From Allacma fusca (Eukaryota > Arthropoda > Collembola > Symphypleona > Sminthuridae): a DNA stretch of 64,000 nt. The notes below the pieces were generated by a model, which was not told where the DNA came from, ran no database searches, and saw nothing but the letters and a program-made list of their open reading frames with translations. Shown here one piece after another: positions 51,069 to 63,223 of the stretch. The DNA lies in contig OX359246.1 in NCBI GenBank assembly GCA_947179485.1, positions 34,823,632 to 34,887,631 on the forward strand, in the 5' to 3' direction. The position numbers and the translations under genes were made by a program. Positions within the stretch are counted from its first letter, which is position 1. Each line of letters begins with the position of its first letter.

Positions 51069-54025
51069 TCATGCCTTTTTATGATGACCAGACACGGACC
51101 CTTGTTTATGACCAGCTGCGGGTGCTTGATGATGACCAGGCACGGGTGCTTGATGATGACCAGCCGCGGGTGCTTGATGATGACCAGCCGCGGGTGCTGG
51201 ATGATGACCAGGCGCGGGTGCTGGATGATGACCAGGCGCGGGTGCTTGTTGATGACCAGGCGCGGGTGCTTGATGATGAACAGACGCGGGTGCTTGTTGA
51301 TGACCAGGCGCAGGTGCTTGATGATGACCAGACGCGTGTGCTTTTTTCTTGGACATTTTTGAAGTTCTTGAAGCCTTCGCCCCTCCGTGTCCCGTAGAAC
51401 TGTCATTAAGTCCTACGCGCACTACAATAATAAATTGCATTTGGGCTTTAGTATGTAATTCACTCTCTCTTTTTAATGTCTAACCTGATGAATGAAACCA
51501 AAATATTTTTTACAAAAACAGATGTGAACGTACATGGACAAGCTCTGACCTCCACTTTCTTCCCATTGAACTTGGCTTTCCGGGCTTGTTTGAAAGCGTG
51601 GGCAGCGCTCATTGGTTTATCGAATTCCAAAATAGCATTTCTCCTACGGTCAAAATACGCTTTTTCAGGAATTTAAACATTACAAAATGTTTTATTAAAA
51701 TTACTATCAATGCTATCTAGCACAGTAGCAGTAATAATAGACTTACGCATGGCTTGAAAATCCAGATACTAAAAAATGCTTACTTTGATCCTGATCCTTC
51801 AAACTCACACTTTTTGCAATCCTCGAACATTTTGATTAATTCCAAGCCTTTCATTTTAGCTGGAACGCCGATGAGCTTGAGAGAAGCCGGAGTTAGATTT
51901 GAAATGTTAGTGAAAGCACCATCAGCTCCCCAGAAATACCTGGCCAGTTCGAAGTCACTCATGAGTTCAAATTCGTCCTGTAATTAAATCAATTTTAATA
52001 TTAAATTTCACTAACAGGACATTTTGATTAGAACGTTTAATAAATTCTTCACTTCTTTATAGTTTTAACTTACTCCCTTTGGTGGTTCTTCTGTTCACAG
52101 GAATTTTCCACAGAGGAAATCCAAATAAAAGCAGTTTTGTAAATCATACAGTAATAATTATGTATAAGGATAAAAATATTTATTTCCCTTAAAACTAATG
52201 ACAATGTACCATTATCGAGTTATATTTACAATGTGACAAAATATCATACGTTTTACGAAGTGCAGAACATAATGTCCAACTTTTTTGAAATGGCTATTTT
52301 CGTAGCCTTTATCCCTCAGATGTGGCTCTTTGAAATCAACGAGAGCGACGTGAGTAGTTTTGCTGAAAAGCAGATCAAAATAAGGGGACTCATTTATAAT
52401 AACAGTCTTCGTCATATTTTATATTCAAAGAGTTCTGAATCAAAAATAGGAAAGGAGCTCACTCTGGACCGTTAAACCAATGAATTTTTTTTAGATCAGC
52501 AAGATCTTTCTGTATTTCTTTATCTTTCTTACCGCCTAGAACATCGATCACCACTATTTGCTGGAAATACATGATTATATAGAATTGGGTAGTTTTGTTG
52601 CAAAAGAAATAAATGCATAGTAATTATACATATAGAGATAGTATAGACTCAAAAATAAGAACCCCTCAAAAAGATTATTACAAATGGCTCGGGTTCCACC
52701 CAAAGAAGTTCTCTCGGTTTAAGCCTGACCAACTCGGTATTTTCATAGTTTCGATCTGCCTCTTCAATCGTGACAAATTGAGCTTCGATCCTTGTACAAG
52801 AAAATCGTCATTGGAAATTGAACAAACAATTTTTCATAGGGATGGTTATTATTCCATAATTTTAAACATTTTGTGAAAATGTATAGAGCTTTTGTCAGTT
52901 TTATTGAATTAAAATTGTACTCGGTCTTTTTGAGAACTGTGATCTTCTTAGCCTCCGGAAACTTCTTCATCACATCGTGTTCAGTGATTTCAGTCGGTAC
53001 ATAAATTTTTATTTTCTGAAATACAGGGTTAAGGTAATCATGTAGTAGGAAGAACTCTTAGTGTATCTATAGATAGAGTACGCTAGAGGGGGTGCTGGTA
53101 AGAAGTGAAACTTACAGCTTTGGGGTCAAGCTGAACTTCTGAAATGAGAGAAGAGAGACGAATAATTATTATAAAATCAGTTTACAAAATATTTAATAAG
53201 CTCACAATTATTAGGCTTACGAAGAGTCGAGTGTGGAATAAAATAAATATTTCAAACCTTGTACTGCTGGCCCGTGGTCACCTTCCCCGACTCCATCCAT
53301 GTCAAAATAATAGCCACTTGTTACAAACTGTGTTAAATAAAATTTTAATCGTACAAATACCCATTTAGTTTAATGGAACATAAGTACACAGTTATTTACA
53401 TAAATAACTGTTGTTAATAAAAAGTTGTGCTTTTATACATTTAAACGTTTCTAGTATCTCAAGTTACCCATTGTCCTTTGGGCCTCCAGGGATGAAATTG
53501 AGCAAATTCTTTGTGTAGAGGCTTGAGTCTCCCTTCCCCATCTTCTGGGATTGTACGGTACATATCAAAATAGTGCTCGGTATTGTCCGTATCTCCGGCC
53601 CCACCCTCATCTGGTTTATGATGCGTACCCTCAGCGGTGTGACCACTGGCTGAAGAATGAGCAAGAGAGGGATCATGAGCATGATGATCCGATGCGTCGG
53701 AGGTTTTGGCGGGAGCCCCAGTCGAGTGTTGTGTAGCTGGAGTCGCATGTGATGCATGAGATGCATGGGACGCATGCGATGCATGTGATGGGAGGGACTT
53801 TCTCGCTGGAGCCCCAGTCGAATGTTTCTGCCCAGTAGCAGGAGCAACTTTAGACGAATGTGATGGCACGGACTTTTTGGTTGAGGCCCCAGCTGAGGGT
53901 TTTTTCCCAGTTGCAGGAGAAGCTGGAGTGTGAACATTCTTTACAGAACCCTTGGGGGCATTCTTGGTAGATTTGACACTTGTTTGACTTGCCCGCTTGC
54001 TTGGCACTGAGGTCTTTGGTGGCAT
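51069..54025 (-). CDS. Protein with three RRM-like domains, low-complexity N-terminus and His/Ala/Pro repeat tail
   Basis: Ten exons: 53468-54025, 53258-53327, 53116-53138, 52921-53015, 52682-52790, 52463-52560, 52257-52362, 51784-51977, 51534-51643 and 51069-51421. All phases close, giving 571 aa. The N-terminal 150 residues are Lys/Ser/Ala/His-rich with SHASHASHA repeats. Then follow EHYFDMYRTIPEDGEG and GYYFDMDGVGEG. Domain 1 starts KIKIYVPTEITEHDVMKKF, domain 2 QIVVIDVLGGKKD with a THVALVDFKEP strand, and domain 3 LKLIGVPAKMKGLELIKMF with a classical RNP1-like strand RNAILEFDKP. The last exon has about nine GHHQAPA/GHQQAPA units. RRMs bind single-stranded RNA. The combination is not one I recognise, and domains 1 and 2 are divergent. 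Confidence 0.8.
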
Positions 54026-55637
54026 GATTTTTTTTAATGTTCTGTAATATTACTTGTACTGCTAATTGGAAATGGAAGTGTGTGAGTGACACTGTGCTTT
54101 TACTATTGGGATTTGTAACTGTTAGGCTGATGACTGTGAGGATTGATGATGCAAGACATGTACATAGCTGCAGTGTCACTTGTAATAAATCTGTGCTCTT
54201 AGGTTTTTGTTTGTGTAAGTTGTAAGTTGTAACTGGTTTGTGGGGTCTTTTCTCATACTGTTAAAAGGATGAGAAACTCACAAAAATTAAGCTTCAAAAA
54301 TTATTATTAAATCAAGGGTTTAGTTATTTGAATTAGTGGCTCTGATTTTAATATCCTTTTTATTAACGAGTAATACTTGTGTCGGTTTATTTAATGCTCC
54401 GCGCGCTACTCTTAAAATAAGCGCGCAAGATTTAGGCATACAATAAGTCTTCACGAGAGGGCTTGAATCGTGTGCCGTTTAGCTTGTAATTTCTACACTC
54501 ACACTATAAATTATACCACCTCTCCGCCAAGTAATTATTGTCCCTGTGAGCACAAGGCTTTTACAAGTTCATTTTTAAAAGTTATTTATTTCAATTATTG
54601 TGAAATGGAATTTTTTCAACTTTTGAAAATATTGTATTGCAAAAACAAGCGAAGTTCATATATGAGATTTTAGTGGATTTTAAAAAGTACAAATTGAATG
54701 AAAATTTCCAAAATACAAATATTTAACGTACTTGAATGCCACGTTTTGAAGACAATCTCATTAATTCTCCCCAAAAATAATTATTTGAAATTGAGTTGCC
54801 TTTGCGATATCAAAGGCATAAAATATCAACTGAGGGTTTGCGTGACACTTCATAAAAATGTTTTCGTATGCACGAGAAGAAATAACAAGAAACCTTTTTT
54901 TCAGTCATAGGCAGTGCAAAAAATTTATCTTTGGGATCCTCAAGTACTCCAGTTTTTTATTAAAAAATGCAATCAAAATTTCCTTAAGCATGCCATTGAA
55001 AGTGAAAGTGTATATCGCTGTGTTCGACAATAATGCCATTACCACACCTTAATAGTAGTAGTCTAAAAAATTCCTTACTCGGGATTCATTTTTTACAGCC
55101 GGAAAAGAACGTTAAAGTATATATTTATAACAATTATTTCTGGAAATTTAAGTGTTTTTCCACCGCAACAACTATTCTTTCATCTGCACATAGAATCTGG
55201 TTCAAGGTAGCGTCATGTAAATAAGCAGTTTGACGTTTTGACTGTACAACTATTATTGTTATTTTGTTGTTGCTTAAGCCTATGCATCGGTGATGTACCC
55301 GTTAACTATGTGTGCATAATTATAGGATGATAAATAGTTAAAGAGTAAACAATAATAGTTCTGGAGAAACTTTAAGATTTAACAATATAGGAAGCAGATG
55401 AACCAACTCATATTGAAGCTCCAAATAAAGCAAGAATTTTTCAATGAAAATTTTATTTAGATATTTTGGTTTAACATGGGAATCCCAATGAGGAAATAAT
55501 AATTGTAAATACAACTGTAATGTGATACAAGGTATCCCACCCAGCACTATAGGTCTAACGATAAGTATATAGATACATATAAAGTTGTGTATGGTGGGGG
55601 TTTGGGGCTACACGATGATGCTAGCTTCAGTGACAAC
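54026..55637. other. Intergenic between RRM gene and SAPAP cluster, no gene seen
   Basis: AT-rich with short motif-free ORFs on the plus strand (54470-55224). It should contain the promoter of the RRM gene near 54030-54250, but no clear TATA box was identified. Confidence 0.45.
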
Positions 55638-55873
55638 TTATCCAGCATTCTCAAGGCAAGAAAAACATTTATAGAAATTAGGGAAAGCTATAGGACTTTC
55701 AATGTAGGAATGGTACTTGTTTCACAATCCTGCACAAAAGATAGCACGCAACATACACACATGCAAGTCTCCACAAAAATTGACGGGATGGACTTTTATG
55801 GACTTACAGAATTATTAGAAGGGATTCTGAACCCCTTGAAGTATAAATACCCCAGCATTTCAAATCATTCCTC
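55638..55873 (+). promoter_or_regulatory. Promoter module of SAPAP gene 1
   Basis: Upstream block CCAGCATTCTCAAGGC (about 55641) plus GAAATTAGGGAAAG, then TATAAATACC at 55842 and an initiator TCATTCCTCACATTCGCAATCTA at about 55865. The same parts occur in the same order before genes 2 and 3. The plus ORF 55587-55916 that overlaps it is incidental. Confidence 0.75.
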
Positions 55874-55940
55874 ACATTCGCAATCTAGACATCAACTGAG
55901 CATTTCAACTCCATAATCTTACTACAAAACCTTAATCAAA

Positions 55941-56500
55941 ATGAAGGTAAACTTGAGATAATTTCTTGGTTCTTAATATTTGGAATATTTCTTCAAACAG
56001 TAATAATATTTTGTATTTATTTTTTTTAACTTTATTTCCAGGTCTTCATTTGTGTCTTGGCTGTCATCGCCACTGCAACCGCCAATATGGGATATGGAGG
56101 TGGATACGGCGCCCCAGTGCCATCCTACGGAGCACCAGCGCCATCTTATGGTTCATCTGGGCCATCATACAGCGCACCAGCCCCATCTTACAGTGCACCA
56201 GCTCCGTCCTATAGTGCACCAGCTCCGTCCTACAGCGCACCAGCTCCATCTTACAGCGAGCCAGCCCCTATCTATGACCCTACCGTCTACCCTGACCGGG
56301 CACCAACAGTTACCACATACATGATTCACAATTACCACGCCCCTACCCCCAAGCCTGTCTACTCCGCCCCATCTTACAGCGCTCCAGCACCAAGCTACTC
56401 TGCACCCGCTCCTTCCTACAGCGCACCTGCGCCCTCCTACTCAGCACCTTCACCCAGCTACTCCGCCCCAGCCCCATCCTACGGTGGTTACGGAAAATAA
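55941..56500 (+). CDS. Secreted Ser-Ala-Pro-Tyr repeat protein, tandem paralogue 1
   Basis: Exon 1 (55941-55946) encodes Met-Lys and exon 2 is 56042-56500, giving 154 aa. Signal peptide MKVFICVLAVIATATA, then NMGYGGGYG and SYSAPAP units. The central block SEPAPIYDPTVYPDRAP TVTTYMIHNYHAP is conserved in all three copies and recalls the YTIHTYH block of the 12.6-kb gene. It ends PSYGGYGK. Probably a cuticular or other extracellular structural protein. The short first exon and the intron inside the signal peptide are shared with the other copies. Confidence 0.88.
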
Positions 56501-57480
56501 TTTTGATGATATTGAGACTGGGTTTTAATTACGTTATACATTGTACAGAGATATATTGTTGTTATAGAACGTTGAAATTGTGTTAATATTCTTTATGCAA
56601 TAATGGAATAATAGAGACAGTATTGAAATAAATTACTGATTACAAACAATTATTATTATTTTGCACTTTATCCATCACCTGATTAATTGAGTAATGTGAG
56701 GAGATTCTCTACACTTCACCTCGATATTATCCAAAAGAAGTGAGCCTGGATAAGTTTTTATTTAGCCGAATTACTACATGCAGCAATGGATTTCCTATAA
56801 AGAAATATAGTAACTACGAAACCTACTGAGTTTGTTTTCTTGACTGAGTACTGGGCATTTATTTTCTGCATCAAAAATGATGGAACATTGCCAGAAGTTT
56901 AAGATGATTACTTAATTATAAATGTATTTTAGGAGTGTTTTAGGATGTTCAGAAGGTGTGTTTTAGCTAGGGCAGCTCGCAAGGTCCCGTCAATACAAGA
57001 ACGTGACAGATTATATGAAATAATTGCGAGCTTTGATTTGTACATGCGACTTTAGTAGCAATAACTATATTTAATATATTACAATCTGCGTCCTTGTAAT
57101 TGTCCATAAGTTATTTATACTGTATATTTTCACATGTGTGACGTTAGCGCATGTAAATACGTAGGTTTTATATTAGGAATTGCATGATTAAGTGAGCAAG
57201 ATTCCTGGAGTTGTTTGCACATGATTATGTGTAAAAAAAAGTACCTGCTGTTTTTTTACTATAGCGTATTCAAGCATTTGAGAACCTGGGTGTAAATTTA
57301 TGAAGGTTATTTTTACACGACTTAATAATTTGTTGACATTGCAATGACAAGAGATTGCACTTTCGAAATAATGAAATCTGTAAATAGGAAATGCTGTTCT
57401 TTCTATAAACCTAAAATTCCCAATACCGGGCCTTTCACCTCTTGTTGAAGTGGATATTGGTTTCAACTTCAATCTTCCAA
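56501..57480. other. 3' UTR and intergenic, no gene seen
   Basis: Polyadenylation signal AATAAA at about 56627. The rest is AT-rich without motifs. Confidence 0.5.
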
Positions 57481-58099
57481 GCATTCCTCGGAATCAGTTG
57501 TGATCCTACCAAAATTTCTTTCTTTAACTCAATCATTTTACAACCACACCCAAAGGACCTATTGAAGATGTGAACAGTCTTCACCCCAAACAACCCTGAA
57601 AGCAGTGAAGTCCAGAAGTGAAATATGGCGTAAAGTTACGGCGGGATACTAACAGATTAATTAGCCGAAAAGGAAATTTTTCTGGGAAAATATAACTTGA
57701 GAGTAGAGCTGATTGAAATACAGCTGGAGAAGTTGCAATCACCCGGATGGAATAAAGACATCAAGTGATAGTTCTTCCGGTGATACTTTCCCTGAAATTT
57801 TAATTATTTTAACTAATTGTCGTTTAATAAAAACAACCGATAAAATCGTTTACCTGAAACTCAGCCTCTGCTCTGCTGATTTTAAAGAATGAGACGTCGT
57901 TTGGAAAAATACAACGGGAGAGAACAACAAGAGGTAAACCTCCAAGCCGCCCCACAGAATGTATGACGAAGTAAATGAAAATTTAACATGAAATACTGAA
58001 CCAATGTACGTTAATCTAGTTGGTTTCTGAAGAAGTAGGATTAAAACAAATAGCAAACAAGATGCAGCAACAGGAGCTCCGACCACAGAAGACTCTGAA
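57481..58099 (-). pseudogene. Decayed membrane-receptor-like gene fragment
   Basis: An exon at about 57854-58099 encodes hydrophobic helices (AASCLLFVLILLLQ, VYLLLFSPVVFFQTTS) and ends at a CAG|GTAAAC donor. The following segment (57481-57790) is clearly homologous to 63735-64000 at the DNA level. Relative to that copy it has a stop codon after LFG and a short deletion that shifts the frame before CKMIELKKEILV. It is therefore a pseudogene or very diverged paralogue of a multi-pass membrane protein, possibly a chemoreceptor. Confidence 0.6.
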
Positions 58100-58913
58100 T
58101 GAAATAATCTTTCAATGTAGGAGCTCCTTTATACTTCACTGGAAAACATAGAAATAACGGCAATCAATATTCAAATAACATTTAGTCGAAGGAAAACTTT
58201 GTCAAAAACGTTTTCCAGGAATTCCGAGTTTATTGAATATTATTATTTAATATTCAACATTAATTTACAAAGTCAGCAGCCACAGCCACAAGGCTGACAC
58301 AAATTGACTCCATTTGTTGTCTTCCTTGGTAAACACTTTCCTTCAATTTTCCCTTAACTTTTGATATTTTCCAAAATAGCTATTTTATTGTTATTTCAAT
58401 TAGTTAATCAAAAAAAGACCCTAAGGATCTTTTGCTTGCTATGGGATTACTGACCACATAAGAATTGCGTGAAAGATGTAATTATATATGTAATTATAAT
58501 ACTGAGTTTTCCAAGTCTTTTATAGAATCAATTATAATGTGTGATGTTAGCTTGTAACGTCTGAAGAATTGGATTCCATAATTGCTAGAGACGACTGGTA
58601 AAAGAAAAGCGTTCATGGAGCCAACGAGTCTGACAGCTGTTAGCTATAATCCTTATTTAATATTACAAAACATTAATTTAAGCTCTCAATTTCCAAAAAG
58701 GATTGGAAAATCACGCGTGTCAAAATAGGCAATAAATGTTTAAGGGCCAAAGATTTATTCAACAGGGAAATCTGAATGAGGAAGCAATAACTTAATTTTA
58801 GAGGATACTATAGCACCATGCAATGGAATCATTTCTCATTGTTAACAATGTTAACGCTACATACATATACAGCCTGGGTGAAAGGGTACACGAGGTTGTT
58901 GGGCCAGGGATAT
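58100..58913. other. Intergenic, no gene seen
   Basis: AT-rich. No supported ORF or repeat. Confidence 0.4.
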
Positions 58914-59155
58914 TTTCCAGCATTCTCAAGGCTAAAAGGAGAAACATGTTTGTAGAAATTAGGGAAAGGACTTATTCAACGCAGGAATGGCACACGTTAC
59001 CCAAAGCTACACGTAATACAACATGCAACATACATATATACAATTCTCCACAAATTGAATAAGATGGACTTTTACAGAATTTAATATTACAAGGGTTTCC
59101 GGACCTGCGTAAGTATAAATACCACAGCATTTCAAGTGATTCGTCACATTCGCAA
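58914..59155 (+). promoter_or_regulatory. Promoter module of SAPAP gene 2
   Basis: TTTTCCAGCATTCTCAAGGC (about 58914), GAAATTAGGGAAAGG, then TATAAATACC at 59114 and CACATTCGCAATCTAGACTT near 59147. Spacing from the upstream block to TATA is about 200 bp, as in gene 1. The ORF 58823-59062 overlapping it is incidental. Confidence 0.75.
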
Positions 59156-59211
59156 TCTAGACTTCAGCTGAGCGTTTCAACCCCATAACTAACTACAAAA
59201 CCTCAATCAAA

Positions 59212-59730
59212 ATGAAGGTAAACTTGATATAATTTCTTGGTTCTTATTTAGAATCTTTCTTCAATAATAGTAATAATATTTTTTATTTAAATTGTTGTTA
59301 ACTTTGTTTCCAGGTATTCATTTGTGTCTTCGCTGTCATCGCCACTGCAACCGCCAATATGGGATATGGAGGTAGTTACGGCGCCCCAGCACCATCCTAC
59401 GGAGCACCAGCGCCATCTTATGGTTCATCTGCGCCATCATACAGCGCACCAGCTCCTTCTTACAGTGCACCAGCTCCGTCCTACAGTGCACCAGCTCCAT
59501 CTTACAGCGAGCCAGCCCCTATCTATGACCCTACCGTCTACCCTGACCGGGCACCAACCGTCACCACCTACATGATTCACAATTACCACGCCCCTACCCC
59601 GAAGCCTATCTACTCCGCCCCATCTTACAGCGCACCAGCACCAAGCTACTCTGCACCCGCTCCTTCCTACAGCGCACCTTCACCCAGCTACTCCGCCCCA
59701 GCCCCATCCTACGGTGGTTACGGAAAATAA
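59212..59730 (+). CDS. Secreted Ser-Ala-Pro-Tyr repeat protein, tandem paralogue 2
   Basis: Exon 1 is 59212-59217 and exon 2 is 59314-59730, giving 140 aa. Signal peptide MKVFICVFAVIATATA, then NMGYGGSYGAPAPSYG. It has fewer SYSAPAP units than paralogues 1 and 3. The DPTVYPDRAP/TTYMIHNYHAP block and the PSYGGYGK terminus are kept. The 3' UTR matches gene 1 over at least 150 bp, so the duplication is recent. AATAAA at about 59862. Confidence 0.88.
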
Positions 59731-60800
59731 TTTTGATGTTATTGAGACTGGGTTTTAGTATATTATGTTAAACATTGTACAGAGATATATTTTTGTTATA
59801 GAACTTTGGATTTGTGTAAATATTCTTTATGCAATAGTGGAATAATAGAGACAGTGTTGGAATAAATTACTTATTATAAACAATTATTATTATTTTGTAC
59901 TTTATCCATCAACTGATTAATGCAATGCTAGACGCTTCTCTACACTTTGCATCATCACAGGAAGTTCGGTAGATGGTATTGAATGTGTCCGTAAGGTTCC
60001 TTCGAATATAAACCATATGCAATAAATACTTGTTGATTATTGAATACAAACGACTTAAAAGTATAAGGTTGGCATTCTCTTGAATTTAGATGACCAGTTT
60101 TAATCCAGCCAATGAATGTAATGCTAAAACTAATTGTAAGTATGGCGTTGTGGTTACAGTGCATAATGTAACTATTGTGAAATCAATGTTTTGGTGTTCA
60201 GTGAAGTGGTTCGAAGTGGTTGAGCTCCAAGTAGAATCGTAGTACTTTACTACATAATAGTAAAGTTCTTGCTAGTAATTTTATGGTCGAGTGCTATATA
60301 ATTCGCAGGGTTCAATTAATGGCATTTTACCTCCTACAGCTGGCTCTACAGCGTTACACTGTGGGAAAGAGCTCTCGAATTTGTAAGTTACAGAGCTATG
60401 AACGCTATTTACGCTCATGTATCAAATATTTGAATTTGCATTACGTTGCAAAACACTTATCGAGTGTACAGTAATTACATGTGACTTGACTGTAAAGTGA
60501 GACTTTTTCGCTTGAATATGATATTTACCTGACTCCTAGTGTATTGGTCAAGTTTAGGGAAAAACCTGACCATTTCTTGTATGATCGAGTACCAAATATT
60601 TTTTCGTCACCATGACCTGAACTTGACCATGATTTGAAAGAGATCTTCACCGTCTAATTGAACTTCAGCACTTTTATGTACTCAATGAAGTGATAAGATG
60701 AAATGGACAATAATTGTGCTGCGAAATGAGATATAGCTGTAGCAGTAATGTGTGCGCACACATTAAAATGAATATAGACAGGTTTGATGAGTATGTATAT
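59731..60800. other. 3' UTR and intergenic, no gene seen
   Basis: Short ORFs (59955-60164 and 60283-60474) without motifs. No other structure recognised. Confidence 0.4.
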
Positions 60801-60807
60801 TTCCCTC

Positions 60808-60885
60808 ATACCATACTGATTGGTCGAGTGGTGTAGTGAGTCTGTAAGTTTGCAGAAGACGCGGCTTTCGACACTATCTCACCCC
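60808..60885 (+). repeat. Possible tRNA-derived SINE head
   Basis: GATTGGTCGAGTGGTGTAGT contains an A-box-like TGGTCGAGTGG. About 45 bp downstream, GGCTTTCGACAC is a weak B-box-like string. The stretch does not fold into a full tRNA by eye, and a poly-A or simple-repeat tail is not evident. Confidence 0.3.
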
Positions 60886-60948
60886 AAAAATAATTCCAGG
60901 CCCTTTCTATCTTTTCCTATACACTATCGATATGCAAACTGGGTTTGG

Positions 60949-62005
60949 AGCAGGATTGGTTTGGTTTAAAAAAAAAGATTTAAACCATGGTTTAAACCAC
61001 ATGGTTTTTAAATAAAAACCAATGGTTTAAACCAAGGTACAAAACACCTCAAATTTTAATATTTTCAAACCAAAATGGTTATATTTCGTCGTGCACAAAC
61101 CTTGCATTTTGCATTCCACCCATGTTATTTGTACTCATCTTCTTTATTACTTTGTTTTTATTTCATCTTTGTCGTGAACTTATTTACTTGCAACACAAGT
61201 AACCGTCGCCATATGCCACCCTTAGAACCAATAATATCCTTAGAATCACTTATGATGAATGTATGGCATAAATGTGTCATTCATCTAATATAGCATCGAC
61301 TTTCGAAAATGAAAATTTCGTATGGGATTTCTCGTTGAAAATTTTAAATTGGACAGGGAAGACCCCTTATTAACGAGTTAGAATTTAAATATTCTGCGCG
61401 ATTTCCTGTGCAAACCAGGGCTAGAAGGCCCGAACTTTTGTTCTTGCTGGGACTTCGGGCCAGATTACACAAAATTTAATTCGGATCCCGAGTGGGCATA
61501 TGGCGAGGGTTATTTGTTAGCACATTATTTAATAAACAAATTTCAGGAAGAAAACTGGAAATTGTGTGGTTAAACTTTAGTGAAGTAAATGATACTAGTA
61601 GCTTTAAGTCTTGTACATTTCGAAATTCAGAATCGTTTGTAGAATGAAAAAGCTGCCAAACTTATGGTTATACTACAAAGTTATCGTCAAAATTATATCA
61701 AAATTATTAAATATTTAATGCTTTATGATACTTACTGAGTTTGGGAAATAAGTAAATTTGTTCAAATTTACATGGTTTTGCATAATAGTGAATGCTTGGG
61801 ATTGAAAATTTGTTTAAACCAAAAAAACCTGGTTTAAACCAAAAAAAACCTGGTTTAAACCAAAAAACCTGGTTTAAACCAAAAAAACCTGGTTTAAACC
61901 AAAAAAACCTGGTTTAAACCAAAAAAACCTGGTTTAAACCAAAAAAACCTGGTTTAAACCAAAAAAATCTGGTTTAAACCAAAAAAACCGGTTTAAACCG
62001 GTGCT
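60949..62005. repeat. GGTTTAAACC-rich element with a ~20-bp tandem array
   Basis: The left end (60949-61035) and right end (61812-62005) are full of the palindrome GGTTTAAACC. The right end is an array of about nine units of CTGGTTTAAACCAAAAAAAC, ending CCGGTTTAAACCGGTGCTG. Ends read CAGGATTGG and CGGTGCTG, loosely hAT-like, but no target duplication was found. The ORF at 61075-61293 shows no transposase motif. Confidence 0.7.
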
Positions 62006-62335
62006 GTGCATTCTTGGAAGTGTGTTGGAGTAGTGTGCCGTACTCTGATATTTAACGGCAATAGGTGTTTGAATGTATGAAGTTCTTATTTTTCCTTGAT
62101 AACTAAGTATTATAAGTAGATTGTAACTATATTGTTAGTAACTCCCAGGAATTATAGTTTTTCTATGATTGATCTGAAAACGTTTGTGACAAACTAGATA
62201 ATTAATCATTTTACAAGATAATATACCGCCGGGTATAATGTGACCAGTAGGTTTCTCATTTTCAATACTACATCATATGCGACATATACATACATGCCAC
62301 GTGAATAGGTACTCCAGGTTGGTGAGACAGGGAAG
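62006..62335. other. Intergenic, no gene seen
   Basis: AT-rich flank between the GGTTTAAACC array and the third promoter module. Confidence 0.4.
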
Positions 62336-62562
62336 CTTTCCAGTATTCTCAAGGCTGGAAAAACATTTGAGGAAAGGGAAAGCACTTTCAATGGGAGGAA
62401 TTGTACATGTTATCCAGTACTACACGAAATAAAGCATAAAAAAGCATTGAACAATATGAACTTTTATGGAATGTTACAGAATTTATTATTATAACGGTTT
62501 CTGGACCCGTGGAAGTATAAATACCCCGAGCATTTAAAATGATTCGTCACATTCGCAATCTA
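62336..62562 (+). promoter_or_regulatory. Promoter module of SAPAP gene 3
   Basis: CTTTCCAGTATTCTCAAGGC (about 62335), GGAAAGGGAAAG, then TATAAATACC at 62516 and CACATTCGCAATCTA near 62548. The upstream block is somewhat closer to TATA (about 180 bp) than in genes 1 and 2. Confidence 0.72.
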
Positions 62563-62615
62563 TACTTCAGCTGAGCATTTCAACTCCATAATCTCACTAC
62601 AAAACCTCAATCAAA

Positions 62616-63223
62616 ATGAAGGTAAACTTGAAATAATTTCGTGGTTCGTAATATTTGGAATATTTCTTCAAACAGTAATAATATTTTGTATTTAATTTTT
62701 TTAACTTTATTTCCAGGTCTTCATTTGTGTCTTGGCTGTCATCGCCACTGCAACCGCTAATATGGGATATGGAGGTGGTTATGGAGCACCAGCGCCATCT
62801 TATGGTTCATCTGCACCATCATACAGCGCACCAGCTCCATCCTACAGCGCACCAGCTCCGTCCTACAGCGCACCAGCACCATCCTACAGTGCACCAGCTC
62901 CATCTTACAGCGAGCCAGCCCCTATCTATGACCCTACCGTCTACCCTGACCGGGCACCAACCGTCACCACCTACATGATTCACAATTACCAGGCCCCTAC
63001 CCCCAAGCCTGTCTACTCCGCCCCATCTTACAGTGCACCAGCACCACGCTACTCTGCACCTGCTCCTTCTTACTCTGCACCAGCACCTTCTTATTCTGCA
63101 CCAGCACCTTCTTATTCTGCACCAGCACCTTCCTACAGCGCTCCTGCTCCCTCTTACTCAGCACCATCACCCAGCTATTCCGCCCCAGCCCCATCCTGCG
63201 GAGGTCACAAGCAATACCAGTAA
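62616..63223 (+). CDS. Secreted Ser-Ala-Pro-Tyr repeat protein, tandem paralogue 3
   Basis: Exon 1 is 62616-62621 and exon 2 is 62717-63223, giving 170 aa. Signal peptide MKVFICVLAVIATATA. It has the largest SYSAPAP expansion of the three, especially after the central DPTVYPDRAP/TTYMIHNYQAP block. The C-terminus differs: the family end PSYGGYGK is replaced by PSCGGHKQYQ, indicating divergence after duplication. Minus-strand and frame-shifted ORFs over this gene are products of the repeat. Confidence 0.88.

Noticed and set aside
51071-51397. Plus-strand ORFs (DDQARVLDD and MMTRRGCLM repeats) opposite the His/Ala/Pro repeat exon
   Set aside because: Shadows of the minus-strand repeat. The minus frame joins in phase to nine other exons.
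55587-55916. 109-codon plus ORF upstream of SAPAP gene 1, and the similar ORF at 58823-59062
   Set aside because: They cover the conserved promoter module. The conservation is in DNA motifs, and the frames are not maintained between copies.
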